A DNA stretch of 64,000 nt from Gammaproteobacteria bacterium (GCA_013373375.1 JABXHY010000001.1:1-64000), one strand, 5' to 3'. Shown: positions 35,201 through 45,140, numbered from the stretch's first letter. A program made the numbers and translations. Notes: generated from the letters alone by a model not told the origin.

Positions 35201-37516
35201 ATGAGTGCTCACTTGATACCGAACCGATTGAATACTCGTTCTGACTCTCATTTAGCGATACCTAAGATTGTAAACTTTCTACTTCTAAACTCATTAATTC
35301 TAAGTATTGCTGTTCTCACGGGGTGCGCCGATGATGGAAGAGACGGTGCAGTCGGCCCTGAAGGTCCACCGGGTGACGTCGTTTACGTTAACAATGAGGC
35401 AGACAGCATCACTCTGCAAATCGATGACGTCGACACAAGTGGAAATTTTACTGTCGAGTTCAGCGTAGACGATCAAGATGGAGCTCCCTTCACTGGATTA
35501 TCTGCTGGTGAAGTTCGTTTTATTATTGCTAAATTAGTTCCTGGTACAGCAGGTAATTCCGACAGCTGGCAAAGCTATATTAATCGCATTGAACAACCCG
35601 GAGGTGCAGGTCCTGGCACCGAAACGCAACTGCAGGCAACAACCGAAAGTAATGGAGAGTTTGTCAACAATCAAAACGGTACCTATCGCTACACATTTGC
35701 TACACCAATCCAAAACGTTACCCAGCCGGCAGTCATTTCTTATCAACCTGATCTGGTGCACCGAGTTGCGATTCAGGTGAGTGGCGAGTTTGCCCCGATT
35801 AACACAACGTATGAATTTATTCCGACAACAGGTGCAGATGAAAATTTAAACCAAAAACACATAGTAACCACCGAGACGTGTAATAGCTGCCACGGCGAAC
35901 TTGCTTTTCATGGTGGTGGAAGAACAGAAGTGAATTACTGCGTTACCTGTCATAACCCTGGCTCAACCGATGCACAAAGTCGCAACACCGTCGACTTTAA
36001 AGTCATGATTCATAAAATTCACCGCGGAGCGGATTTACCGAGTGTTCAATCAGGTACCGACTATCAAATTTGGGGGTTTCGAAATTCCGAACATAATTAC
36101 TCGGACGTTCACTTCCCACAAAATATTAACAACTGTACTAAGTGTCACGATCAGAATAATGAGCAAACGCCGCAAGCCAGCAACTGGTTTGAGCGCCCTA
36201 CTCTTGAAACCTGCGGTGCATGCCACGATGATGTTAATTTTTCAGAGGGGATTGCCGGAGGGCATCCTGGAGGTGTAGTAACCGACAATAGTGAATGTAC
36301 CACCTGTCATGCTGCAGGTAGAGTTGCTAGAAGTGTAGTAGAATCCCATGCTCAACCTGAAAAGCTAGAAGCAGCAAAATATCAGTTCAATATCCTTTCA
36401 GTCAGCCAGACAGCACCCGGCGAATTTCCAGTCATTCAATTTTCTATCACCGATCCAACCAACAATGATAATCCATACTCGCTTACCGAACCTGCCTGGG
36501 TCGCTGCGGGAGGCGCCAGCCGATTGGCTATTTTATTAGCGTGGAATACAGGAGATTACGCCAACAATGATTCTGGCCGAGCACCTGCTTCGGCCGTTTC
36601 TCTCAACGGTTTAATTGCAACAAACAATAACGATGGAACCTTTTCCATTACTTCGTCAATTGCCATTCCGATGGGTATGACAGGTTCTGGAGCAGCAGCA
36701 ATAGAAGGACATCCTGCAGGCGATCTGGATGGCGATGGAACCTTTACCGATCGTATTCCAGTAACGGGAACGGTGTCTTACTTTACTATTGCTGACATTA
36801 CACCAACGCCAAGACGCGAAGTCGCCGATTTGCAAAAGTGTCAAAACTGTCACGGCAAACTGGATGGTTTATCATTTCATGGCGCTAATCGCACCGATAA
36901 TTTACAACTGTGCGTCATGTGCCATAACCCGAACAATACCGATCTCGCCATGCGTCCAACCGATCCAGACGGCACAGATAACGAAATTAACACTGCTGCA
37001 GTCGATGGACTGGAAGAACAAAGCATCGATTTTAAATATTTAATTCACGCGATTCACGGTGCAGATAAGAGAGAAAATAATTTAGTTGTTTATGGCTTTG
37101 GAAATCAGGCACATGACTTTTCAGAAGTGCATTTTCCAAATAGATCAGATAACTGTTTGGCTTGTCATAATCTAGCCAGTATCAACCTGCCACTGGCGAG
37201 TAGTGTGTTAGCCACTACGCTTGATTCTCAAGCGACCGTTAATAATCAGTCTCCATTTGGGTCAACCGACCTTGTCCCCATTATCGCGGCCTTTGATCAA
37301 AATGACGATTACAATATTGGAGCAACAGCAGCAGTGTGCTCTTCGTGTCATGATTCTGATTTAGCAAAAGCACATATGAGACAAAATGGCAGTTCCTTTA
37401 ATGCTCTGCAAGGTGAGTTTGATTCTGGTGTTTTTGTCGAGACGTGTGCGATTTGCCATGGTACTGACAAAATTGCCGATGTATTAAAAGTACATGCGTT
37501 ATTGGAATCGCCTTAA
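35201..37516 (+). CDS. OmcA/MtrC-family decaheme c-type cytochrome, surface lipoprotein
   Basis: A 771-residue multiheme lipoprotein predicted to reduce extracellular acceptors such as iron or manganese oxides, humics or electrodes. The lipobox LTGC ends at Cys42. A Gly/Asp-rich GRDGAVGPEGPPG segment and a beta-rich domain I follow. Ten CXXCH sites are present in two groups of five, separated by another beta domain: CNSCH, CVTCH, CTKCH, CGACH, CTTCH, then CQNCH, CVMCH, CLACH, CSSCH, CAICH. That is the OmcA/MtrC/MtrF plan. The start follows GAGGATGGGAT. It is first of three genes in mtrC-mtrA-mtrB order, with 1 nt before the next start. Confidence 0.93.
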   Translation: MSAHLIPNRLNTRSDSHLAIPKIVNFLLLNSLILSIAVLTGCADDGRDGAVGPEGPPGDVVYVNNEADSITLQIDDVDTSGNFTVEFSVDDQDGAPFTGLSAGEVRFIIAKLVPGTAGNSDSWQSYINRIEQPGGAGPGTETQLQATTESNGEFVNNQNGTYRYTFATPIQNVTQPAVISYQPDLVHRVAIQVSGEFAPINTTYEFIPTTGADENLNQKHIVTTETCNSCHGELAFHGGGRTEVNYCVTCHNPGSTDAQSRNTVDFKVMIHKIHRGADLPSVQSGTDYQIWGFRNSEHNYSDVHFPQNINNCTKCHDQNNEQTPQASNWFERPTLETCGACHDDVNFSEGIAGGHPGGVVTDNSECTTCHAAGRVARSVVESHAQPEKLEAAKYQFNILSVSQTAPGEFPVIQFSITDPTNNDNPYSLTEPAWVAAGGASRLAILLAWNTGDYANNDSGRAPASAVSLNGLIATNNNDGTFSITSSIAIPMGMTGSGAAAIEGHPAGDLDGDGTFTDRIPVTGTVSYFTIADITPTPRREVADLQKCQNCHGKLDGLSFHGANRTDNLQLCVMCHNPNNTDLAMRPTDPDGTDNEINTAAVDGLEEQSIDFKYLIHAIHGADKRENNLVVYGFGNQAHDFSEVHFPNRSDNCLACHNLASINLPLASSVLATTLDSQATVNNQSPFGSTDLVPIIAAFDQNDDYNIGATAAVCSSCHDSDLAKAHMRQNGSSFNALQGEFDSGVFVETCAICHGTDKIADVLKVHALLESP

Positions 37517-37517
37517 T

Positions 37518-38561
37518 ATGATTCCGCGTTCGTTATCAGAATGGCTCTGCATCAACAAACTATTTCTGACCATAGGTTTGAGTTTTCTGATCGCAGTTCC
37601 TGCATTGCCTTCATCACTGTTTGCGTTTAACGAGAGTTCAACAAACGAAAACAAAACCGATGACAATGAGCAAGTTGATATTAATCAACTGATTGCCAAT
37701 GCAGTTGTCAGCAGACGAGGCGCAGATGGCTGTTTGCGTTGTCACGAAAGCGAAGAAAAAGTCAGTGTCGCAGCTGTTTTTCAATCGCCACATGGTATTG
37801 CGGTAAATCCACACAGTCCATTTGCTCAAGATCAATGTGAGTCTTGCCATGGACCGGGATCAGAACACAGTAAACGCATTCGTCGTGGTGAAACACGGCC
37901 ACCGATGATTAATTTTAGTGGCCCGCATCGTCTTGATAACACAGCCGACATGACAGAGCTTCGTAACAAACAGTGCCTTAACTGCCACAAAGATGAATTG
38001 ATATCGTGGAAAAGTAGCCAACATCACTCAGTAAACTTGGAGTGCACACAATGCCATTCTATTCATGTAGCAAAAGATCCTATAATGCAAACTTCAACGC
38101 AGGCTCAAGTGTGTTATCAATGTCATCGTTCACAGCAAACCGACCTTACTAAGTTCTCTCATCACCCGGTCAACAATGACGTTATGAGTTGCTCGAATTG
38201 TCATTCTCCGCACTCCTCTGATAATGAATTCTCACTGAAAAAATTTACTGTTAATCAAACTTGCTATCAATGCCATGCGGATAAGCGCGGTCCCTTTTTA
38301 TGGGAACACTCTCCGGTAACGGAAGACTGTACTAATTGCCATGATCCTCATGGCTCAGTAAATACCGCAATGTTAAATCGACGAGCACCTTTACTCTGCC
38401 AACAATGCCATAACAGTCGCGAACACTCATCCGTTGGATTTAGTGGCTCAGACCTCACCTCGGATCGTGCTGAAATATTTTTATTATCCAATAGTTGCAC
38501 CAATTGTCACACCCATGTCCATGGTTCGAATCATCCAAGCGGCGATAAACTCAATCGGTAA
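37518..38561 (+). CDS. MtrA/DmsE-family decaheme c-type cytochrome
   Basis: A periplasmic decaheme of 347 residues, the wire that threads an outer-membrane porin in Mtr conduits. The start at 37518, 1 nt after the upstream stop, gives a signal peptide (IGLSFLIAVPALPSSLFAFN). Ten CXXCH sites are present: CLRCH, CESCH, CLNCH, CTQCH, CYQCH, CSNCH, CYQCH, CTNCH, CQQCH, CTNCH. Family-typical neighbours are SPHGIAVNP, GPGSEH and CTNCHDPHGSVN. Length fits S. oneidensis MtrA (333). It could instead be a DmsE, but no DMSO reductase genes are present. Confidence 0.93.
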   Translation: MIPRSLSEWLCINKLFLTIGLSFLIAVPALPSSLFAFNESSTNENKTDDNEQVDINQLIANAVVSRRGADGCLRCHESEEKVSVAAVFQSPHGIAVNPHSPFAQDQCESCHGPGSEHSKRIRRGETRPPMINFSGPHRLDNTADMTELRNKQCLNCHKDELISWKSSQHHSVNLECTQCHSIHVAKDPIMQTSTQAQVCYQCHRSQQTDLTKFSHHPVNNDVMSCSNCHSPHSSDNEFSLKKFTVNQTCYQCHADKRGPFLWEHSPVTEDCTNCHDPHGSVNTAMLNRRAPLLCQQCHNSREHSSVGFSGSDLTSDRAEIFLLSNSCTNCHTHVHGSNHPSGDKLNR

Positions 38562-38565
38562 GCAT

Positions 38566-40689
38566 ATGAATTGTTTTTTCTACACATCGATTCAAGCGAC
38601 TACAAAATTCATAGTGGCGATTTCGCTAATCGCTACATTACATGATGTTTACTCGAATGATGAAGAAAAAACAAAGTTGGAATTTACTAACTGTGAATGG
38701 TGCCATCAATTTTCGGAAGCTCAGATAAATTATTTTGCAGGTCTGTCATGGTTAAATGGTGACTATTTACAAAACAATCGCGAACTTAATTACCGTGAAC
38801 CATTTGACTTTCTCTTCGGTTACGACTCTCGTTATTGGAATGATGACTTACTTTCAACTTTGAGTATTGAGTACTTAAATGAAAATAATCAAAGTTTGTA
38901 TTTTTCTTTTCAAAATCCGGGAAAATATAAATTCAAACTCTATCATAATTCATTATTGTGGTACTTCGGCGATGCGCAAATAAATCTCTATACTCATTAT
39001 GGCGGCGATATAGCATCACTACCAGCCGGCTGGCAACCTATTGAATCTACCAATGACTTGACTGCTTCAAATACAAAGTTCCAAGATTTTGAATCCACCA
39101 CTGAATGGCTCAGGCAAGGGATGAGTTTTGATTATACGCCTAACACTAATTGGCGCAGTGGCTTGGAGCTTGACTCCACACATTATAAAAGTCAGCAATT
39201 GCAAGCAGGTAGCATGCTCACTACGGTAACTAATTTCCCATTACAACGAGACTTTACTAACGACCAACTTACAGCTTACCTTGCATATCAAAAGGACCAC
39301 TGGCAATTCAAAACATCCTATTTGCTATCACTACTGAAAAACCAGTACGTAACGACTTTCTGGGAAAATCCATTTATTACTATCAACAATAATTATAGAG
39401 AGATTCCTTTTACTCAAACACCTGATAATAAATTTCACCAATTAACCTTGAGTTATGTTAATCAGCTGACACCAAGCCAGCGTTTACAGTTAAATGGAGC
39501 TTGGGGTAAAGGGCGTCAAGACGATTATTTAGCACTACCTTTTGATCCAATTCTCGGATACGACAACTCTCTTATCTTTTCAAATGCACATTTAAACGTT
39601 AGCACATCCAATATTCGAGTGAACTACTCTAATCGACTGTATCGTAATTTAAGACTTAACTACCGATATCAAACTGACAATCGTAAAACCAAAGCCAATC
39701 AGCAAATTAAAGAACTTTGGTCAAATGCTAACGGCTCAGATTACGATAACTTCAATACAATCTACGCTCGTAATTTCGACTACCAAAAACAAAGCCATCA
39801 ATTAAATTTTAATTGGCGAATCAACAGGTATTTGCGTTTAAATTCGAATAATCAATGGAGAGACTATAAAAGAGTCCATGATTCGATAAGTTCAGAACAT
39901 TTGAAGCATGTAGTTCGGCTAAACGTGCTCGCTGCCGATAACTATGATTTTTCATTTTCCGCAGGAACTTCACATAGAAAGGGTAATATAAATTGGTACT
40001 ATTGGGATGCAAGTTCACCACTCGATGAGAGAAATATTCTGAGTCGATTTCATGCTAATAATTTTAATCGTCAAGAGTGGCGCATGAATAGCAATTGGTT
40101 CATTAATAAATCAAACTCACTAGCGTTTGATTACCAAAAACAATATGACCGCTATCCTAATGTTGTTGAGGGGATAATGCGAGCCAAACACGCAACCTCT
40201 TACTTAGGCTATCATCATGGATTTAATGACTCATTAACGGGTTCTATTTTCATGAGCAGAGAGCTAAGTTTATCAACACAATTGGGAGGTATTGACGGTG
40301 AAACTCTACCTTGGCAAAGTCAGTACCAAGACGAGATTGTCACAACAGGATTAAATCTGAACTATTTACCTAAATCATCGGAGTGGCGATACAAGCTATC
40401 TCTTCTCAATGGTGATTTTTCTGGTGACCAGCATACGCAATCGGTTTTAAATGAAGAACCATTTCCAACCATTAAACGGCAACAAACAAAAGTTAAATTT
40501 GAACCCATTTATCAATTAAACACTATAACCAAACTTAATATGCTCTATCAATATGAGCGACTGAGTAATCGCGATTGGCAACAAGATTTATTGACTATTG
40601 ATGAGGTGCCAAAATTAATACCTTCAACCCTCATTGCACCAGAATACAATCTTCATTTTATAGCGTTTACAATAATCGTAACCCTTTAA
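38566..40689 (+). CDS. MtrB/PioB-family outer-membrane barrel with an N-terminal CXXCH
   Basis: A 707-residue outer-membrane protein predicted to be the sheath around the MtrA-like wire. The start at 38566 lies 4 nt after the mtrA-like stop and gives a signal peptide (IVAISLIATLHDVYS). Near the mature N-terminus is CEWCH (Cys43-Cys46-His47), in the place of the conserved CXXC pair of MtrB proteins. The added His turns it into a full haem-binding motif. The remainder is an amphipathic repeat rich in aromatic and Asn residues (LNYRYQTDNR, FNWRINRYLRLN), as expected for a large barrel of about 26-28 strands. The C-terminus (HFIAFTIIVTL) lacks the usual terminal Phe. Length matches MtrB (about 697). 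Confidence 0.88.
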   Translation: MNCFFYTSIQATTKFIVAISLIATLHDVYSNDEEKTKLEFTNCEWCHQFSEAQINYFAGLSWLNGDYLQNNRELNYREPFDFLFGYDSRYWNDDLLSTLSIEYLNENNQSLYFSFQNPGKYKFKLYHNSLLWYFGDAQINLYTHYGGDIASLPAGWQPIESTNDLTASNTKFQDFESTTEWLRQGMSFDYTPNTNWRSGLELDSTHYKSQQLQAGSMLTTVTNFPLQRDFTNDQLTAYLAYQKDHWQFKTSYLLSLLKNQYVTTFWENPFITINNNYREIPFTQTPDNKFHQLTLSYVNQLTPSQRLQLNGAWGKGRQDDYLALPFDPILGYDNSLIFSNAHLNVSTSNIRVNYSNRLYRNLRLNYRYQTDNRKTKANQQIKELWSNANGSDYDNFNTIYARNFDYQKQSHQLNFNWRINRYLRLNSNNQWRDYKRVHDSISSEHLKHVVRLNVLAADNYDFSFSAGTSHRKGNINWYYWDASSPLDERNILSRFHANNFNRQEWRMNSNWFINKSNSLAFDYQKQYDRYPNVVEGIMRAKHATSYLGYHHGFNDSLTGSIFMSRELSLSTQLGGIDGETLPWQSQYQDEIVTTGLNLNYLPKSSEWRYKLSLLNGDFSGDQHTQSVLNEEPFPTIKRQQTKVKFEPIYQLNTITKLNMLYQYERLSNRDWQQDLLTIDEVPKLIPSTLIAPEYNLHFIAFTIIVTL

Positions 40690-40858
40690 AATATCACTCC
40701 GACAACTTAACCTTGGTAGTTATCAATGTAGCTTTCAACTGTGACCATTTGCAAGAACACTACAACAAAACCTCAGCTTTTCATAAATGATAATAACTAA
40801 CATTATGATTCCCATGCTATATTTATAAAACTTATCGTTCGATTTTCTAGGATTTCAA

Positions 40859-42025
40859 GTGAATGAGAAAGTTTTAGATAGAATAGAGATCGAGGACTAT
40901 CCGCTATTCATTGGATATAAGCTACCTATATCACTTTACAACAAGGAAGGTAAACTTATGTACAGCGAAGGAACCGAAATTACGACAAACATACAAATCG
41001 ACAGACTGCACAAGATGGATCTGTATCAGTTGATAGACAAGATTAATCCTGAGAATCAAGAGCAGAAAAAGTTAGAAGAAAAAATAACAAAAGTACAAGT
41101 ACATCCCTTTGCATTACTCGCTAAAGCAGAATTAAAGCTAGCAACCATTATGAAAAATCTGCTTTCCGATCCAGTTTCATCGAAGAAAGACTTGGAAAGT
41201 TTATCTGCAGGATTATTTAAATTAATTAATACAAACTCTGATATTGTATTGGGTTATTGTCATTGGCCTTACAACGACAGAAGCGGACTCAATCAATCGG
41301 TTATTTGCAGTGTTCTAGCCGCATCTGCCTCAATGATAATAGGTATTGAAAAGAACAAAATAATTGCACTAATCCAAGGAGCTCTGATGCAAAATGCCAG
41401 CTCCTGGGACTTCCAAATAGAATTAAATAACCAAACCGAACAACTCACGGATGAGCAAAAGGAAAGATTGCAACGACATCCCGTAGAGTCTGCCGAAATG
41501 CTCGCACGTGCTGGCATTCAAAATCAAGATATCATCGATATTGTAAAATATCATCATGAGAGGCCTGATGCCACTGGCTATCCGTTTGGACTGCCTGGAG
41601 GGGAAATTCCGCAATTGGCGAAGCTAGTCGGGATTGCAGATACTTATATCGCAATGACAACTCACCGAGCTTATCGAAAAGTATTTCCTACAAAAACTGC
41701 TTTACGAGAAATATTACTCGTCAACAAAGATCCTGAAGTAGAGCTCTACGGGAGTTTTATTAAAACACTTGGTATTTATCCACCGGGAACATTTGTTTTA
41801 TTAAAAAACGGCGAAACTGCGGTTGTAATTGAAAGAAATTTGGACAACTCAATCAAACCGATTGTTAAAAGTATTATGTCACCAAATGGAACACCCTATC
41901 CAAAGCCAGAGAGGCATTCTTTAGTTGAGTCTGGATTAGAAATATTTCGCTGCTTAACCTTCGAAGAGCTTGTGCAAGCCAACTGGTATGATTTATGGGA
42001 AATACAAAAGACTGAAAAAAACTAG
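40859..42025 (+). CDS. HD-GYP-like domain protein with degenerate catalytic site
   Basis: A 388-residue cytoplasmic protein. The N-terminal region (about 1-75, YPLFIGYKLPISLYNKEGKLMY) is followed by an HD-GYP-type domain (about 135-330). Retained motifs are RHPVESAEML, HHERPDATGYPFGLPGGEIP and the Asp of VGIADTYIAMT. The first metal-ligand motif, normally HDIGK, reads MQNAS, and the preceding His is replaced by Asn. It therefore probably cannot cleave cyclic di-GMP and may bind it or act as a scaffold. The start is GTG with AGGA 6 nt upstream; no in-frame ATG is near. It lies just downstream of the electron-transfer cluster, but a link is unproven. Confidence 0.8.
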   Translation: MNEKVLDRIEIEDYPLFIGYKLPISLYNKEGKLMYSEGTEITTNIQIDRLHKMDLYQLIDKINPENQEQKKLEEKITKVQVHPFALLAKAELKLATIMKNLLSDPVSSKKDLESLSAGLFKLINTNSDIVLGYCHWPYNDRSGLNQSVICSVLAASASMIIGIEKNKIIALIQGALMQNASSWDFQIELNNQTEQLTDEQKERLQRHPVESAEMLARAGIQNQDIIDIVKYHHERPDATGYPFGLPGGEIPQLAKLVGIADTYIAMTTHRAYRKVFPTKTALREILLVNKDPEVELYGSFIKTLGIYPPGTFVLLKNGETAVVIERNLDNSIKPIVKSIMSPNGTPYPKPERHSLVESGLEIFRCLTFEELVQANWYDLWEIQKTEKN

Positions 42026-42064
42026 AACAATTTTACTATGAGATCGACTCGATTTCGAGAGAAC

Positions 42065-42099
42065 AGAGTAATCCAGCGTTAATGACATTGGATTACTCT
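42065..42099. terminator. Inverted repeat between convergent genes
   Basis: AGAGTAATCC (42065-42074) and GGATTACTCT (42090-42099) form a 10-bp stem with a 15-nt loop. It lies between the HD-GYP-like gene and the convergent small barrel gene. There is no T-run on either side, so terminator function is uncertain. Confidence 0.5.
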
Positions 42100-42128
42100 A
42101 ATCGGAACTGAAGTCTAAAAGCTATAAC

Positions 42129-42611
42129 TTAAAAACTATAATGCCAACCAGCACTGAAAGAAGTGCCTTCTAATCCGTCTTTATCAAACAGTTGAGTATA
42201 CTCAACATTAATCGATGATTTTTTATCAATCTCAATGTTAGCCCCAAAACCATAGGAAATGTCACTTCTGCTTTCCGACGCACTTCCTTCAGACAACTTA
42301 GTTCTAGAGTACCCGAGCAATCCGTATGGTGTCACTATCGCATCAAGATCTAAGTGGTAAGCACCGAATACACCGACAAAGCTGTCAGCTTCAAGATCGT
42401 CATCGTCTGCGATCCCAAATCCTAAACGACCCTCCAGTGCAATTTCGTTAGTGAACATTTTTCCATATTTCACTTCTAAAACTGCAGGTTCCGCAGAAAG
42501 ACTTCCCGCTGAAACTTCAACTAACTTATAATTTACGCCTAAGTAGTCACCGGCAAATGTGCTGACCGAGAATAGTGACGCGACAGAAAGGGCAATTGCA
42601 TGCTTTTTCAT
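42129..42611 (-). CDS. Small outer-membrane beta-barrel protein
   Basis: The 160-residue product has a signal peptide (MKKHAIALSVASLFSVSTFA|GDY). About eight alternating amphipathic strands end in SAGWHYSF with the terminal Phe typical of outer-membrane barrels. It looks like the OmpA-like or OmpW-like small porin group. The function cannot be read from sequence. A putative promoter region of about 100 nt separates it from the 207-residue gene upstream, and a possible terminator follows at 42065-42099. Confidence 0.8.
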   Translation of the reverse strand: MKKHAIALSVASLFSVSTFAGDYLGVNYKLVEVSAGSLSAEPAVLEVKYGKMFTNEIALEGRLGFGIADDDDLEADSFVGVFGAYHLDLDAIVTPYGLLGYSRTKLSEGSASESRSDISYGFGANIEIDKKSSINVEYTQLFDKDGLEGTSFSAGWHYSF

Positions 42612-42714
42612 GATAAAGCTCCATTTTATGGTTGGTTATTAAATCTCCATAAAATTAAAAGTGTAAATTTCTACGGTCAATATAAGTGCTTTAAAAATGT
42701 GACCTAGTTTTACC

Positions 42715-43338
42715 TTATTTAACATCAGAAAAAAAAATAGTTGAAAACATTAAGTCAAATCTCTTCCTATAATCTTTCCATAACTTGTCTCTTCGCTCTT
42801 TATCCCAGCGTCCAGTTTCTCCTTTACCCGGCCTTGCAGAAGCATACAAGAAGCCGATCTCCGCTTGATGGAGATAGCTTTCAGTTCTCACTGTGTATTT
42901 ATCCATTGTCGGCAAATAATTTTCTAAAATATCATCAACATGATCACTTATCGGTAACAACTCTAAACCGCCTTTACGGTAAGCTTCTTTGGCGCACCAG
43001 CATTCAGGCTCGATAACGTTAGCTTTAAACAGCAGCGCCAGTGGACTATCAGTATTCAATACATATTGCTTAGTCATCGGGTACCTTACAGTAATTTTTA
43101 GTTTATTCGCCCTCAGTAGCTCTAAAAAAGAATAATCTAACTCGATTTCTTGGTTGTTCGAAACAACATCTTTTTTAATTTCAATCAAGTCGCCAATACT
43201 CAACTGCGACTCGATCAGATATAAATTTCCAGCAATTTCTGAATTAAGCTCCACAGTTACGCGACTTGTTGCGATGAAAACCCCGAGCAAGATAAATGTA
43301 GCGGTCAACATAAAAATAAAAACTGGCTTTCTCTTCAA
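42715..43338 (-). CDS. Membrane-anchored protein of unknown function, last gene of the secreted-protein operon
   Basis: I do not recognise this 207-residue protein. It has a single N-terminal hydrophobic segment (about 7-24, FIFMLTATFILLGVFIAT), either a signal anchor or signal peptide. A beta-rich stretch follows, then a CWC motif (PECWCAKEAYRKGG) and a very basic C-terminal part (GRWDKERRDKLWKDYRKRF). The start is TTG at 43338 with AAGGAG 7 nt upstream. It begins 11 nt after the giant-protein stop codon, so it belongs to the same operon. Confidence 0.65.
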   Translation of the reverse strand: MKRKPVFIFMLTATFILLGVFIATSRVTVELNSEIAGNLYLIESQLSIGDLIEIKKDVVSNNQEIELDYSFLELLRANKLKITVRYPMTKQYVLNTDSPLALLFKANVIEPECWCAKEAYRKGGLELLPISDHVDDILENYLPTMDKYTVRTESYLHQAEIGFLYASARPGKGETGRWDKERRDKLWKDYRKRFDLMFSTIFFSDVK

Positions 43339-43349
43339 CTTTGCTCTCC

Positions 43350-45140
43350 TTAATTTAGATTAACTCTCACTTCAAGAGGATAACGCATCAGTTCTTGCCC
43401 ACTTGAGTTCAAGAATGCAATATCTGCGTTGAACGAGTAAACCCCAACCTCGATGGTACTAGAGGCTTGAATTTGAAAACCAAATTTCAAACTAGCTCCT
43501 GAAAAACCCATAAACGACAGCTGTGGATTAGTTAGCCCACTAGGTAAGCTGCTGAACTGAACTCTGTAACTGGCTAGTTGGGACATTACCTCACTAGTCA
43601 GTGGAATTTCAAAGTCCACCAAAGTCGAAGTCGAATTTTTCATCATCGATATTTCGATGACATTAGCTCCTGAGTCAGAATTAACCACAGTCACATTCCG
43701 GTTGGCAGTACTACTTCGCCCTCCACTGTCTGTAACCTCAGCAGTAATAACGTGCTCTCCCTGAGTTAAAGCTACTGAGATATTATTTCCGGCCCCCAAG
43801 CTGCCATCTATACTTGAACGCCACGAAATACTCGAAGTTAAATCTCCATCCTCAGCATCTGTCGCAGAAGCCGATAGTAAGATATTTTCCCCTAAATCTA
43901 TCGTAATACCGTTATTAGGTGAGACAATACTAATCTGAGGCGAATTGTTATCAGGTTCAGGAATTGTCACATTGATATCGACATTTCTTGAAAATAATTC
44001 ATCGCCTGAACTATTTCTAAAGGTTATTTTGAGAATTATTTTATGGAGGCCTGCAGGTGCTTGATTCGAAGCGCTAAACTGGTAGCCCAAAGTAATCACG
44101 TTCCCACTCCAGCTGACAAAATTGACATTAAATGAGTTAAAAAATGAAGGGGAAGATTCAACATTCATTCCGAAGCTTGCTAATCCATTAAGCTCATCTG
44201 GAGAAGCCTCTACATTAAAACTCACAGCTTCGGTTCGACTTCCAGCTTCGACAGTTACAAAGCTATCTATACTTGATTGGAAGTTCATTACAGTAAGTAT
44301 TAAGCTTTCACTGGAAACCGCACCTTCACTATCAGTAATCGTTGCTCTGACTTCATGTTGACCTTCGGACAAAGCAGTACTGATTACGCCTCCCACACCG
44401 ATCGAACCATCTAGATTAGAAAACCACTCTATCAAGTTAGTAATTTCACCGTCCTCAGGATCTAAAGCAGAAGCAGTAAAAGTAATCGATTGTTCCAAGT
44501 CAAAGCTGTCACCACTATTCGGACTAATGATAGATAAAGCTGGAGATTGATTTTGACTGTTGACGACCGTAACTATAATCTCATCGACTGCACTAAATTC
44601 TCCGTCAGATATTAACGCCCTTATAGTATGGGTGCCAATAGACAAGTTCACTGTAATCGACATGCCTCTACCTAGTGCTCCATCTAGATCAGATGTCCAA
44701 GTTACTGCTTCACTTATATTACTACCTTCATCATATGCCTCAGCGGACAAGGCAAAATTATCTGAGACCGAAATAGTAACATTACTGTCTGGATTGATTA
44801 TAGAAACCCTCGGAGGTTGATTTTCCTTTTCAGCAACATCAACTAGGATTCGTTTTATTGACCGCTTGATCACTCCTGAGTTCGAGTCTAGTAATGTCAC
44901 GGTTGCTTCAAAAGCAAAGCTCTCTGTAACGGTCGAAGGCATGCTAATTTGATAGGTAAAATTAACCTGCCGAGTTGGTGAGTATGAAAAATTCACAAAA
45001 CTAAGATTAAAATTAACATCTCTCGGCAATGATTGAGTGCTTGTTCTGAATTGTGCTATCTGACTCATTTCGTCAGCAGTAACAGCAACAGACCAATCAT
45101 AAGGTCCACCTACTGTTCCAGGTACTATCGAATGGTTTTC
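43350..45140 (-). repeat. Three copies of an unrecognised C-terminal domain alternating with PKD-like domains
   Basis: Copies are coded at about 44,835-45,140, 43,948-44,283 and 43,350-43,677. Shared features are an early (E/S)-x-(L/M)-x-x-(L/I)-A-(S/Q)-(F/Y), a central F-x-x-(F/W)-S-x-(S/G), a Y/F-Q-(I/F) strand and NS-(S/G)-x-EL or its relatives near the end. PKD-like domains with a W-x-S-x-x-D-G core lie before or between them. Aligned by eye. Confidence 0.65.

Noticed and set aside
37518-38561. DmsE (extracellular DMSO respiration) identity for the decaheme
   Set aside because: No DmsA/DmsB genes in the window, and the trio has mtrCAB order; the families are too close to separate with certainty.
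38434-38565. Long upstream part of the MtrB-like frame overlapping the MtrA-like gene
   Set aside because: Overlaps well-conserved CXXCH coding sequence in another frame, and the signal peptide begins at 38566.
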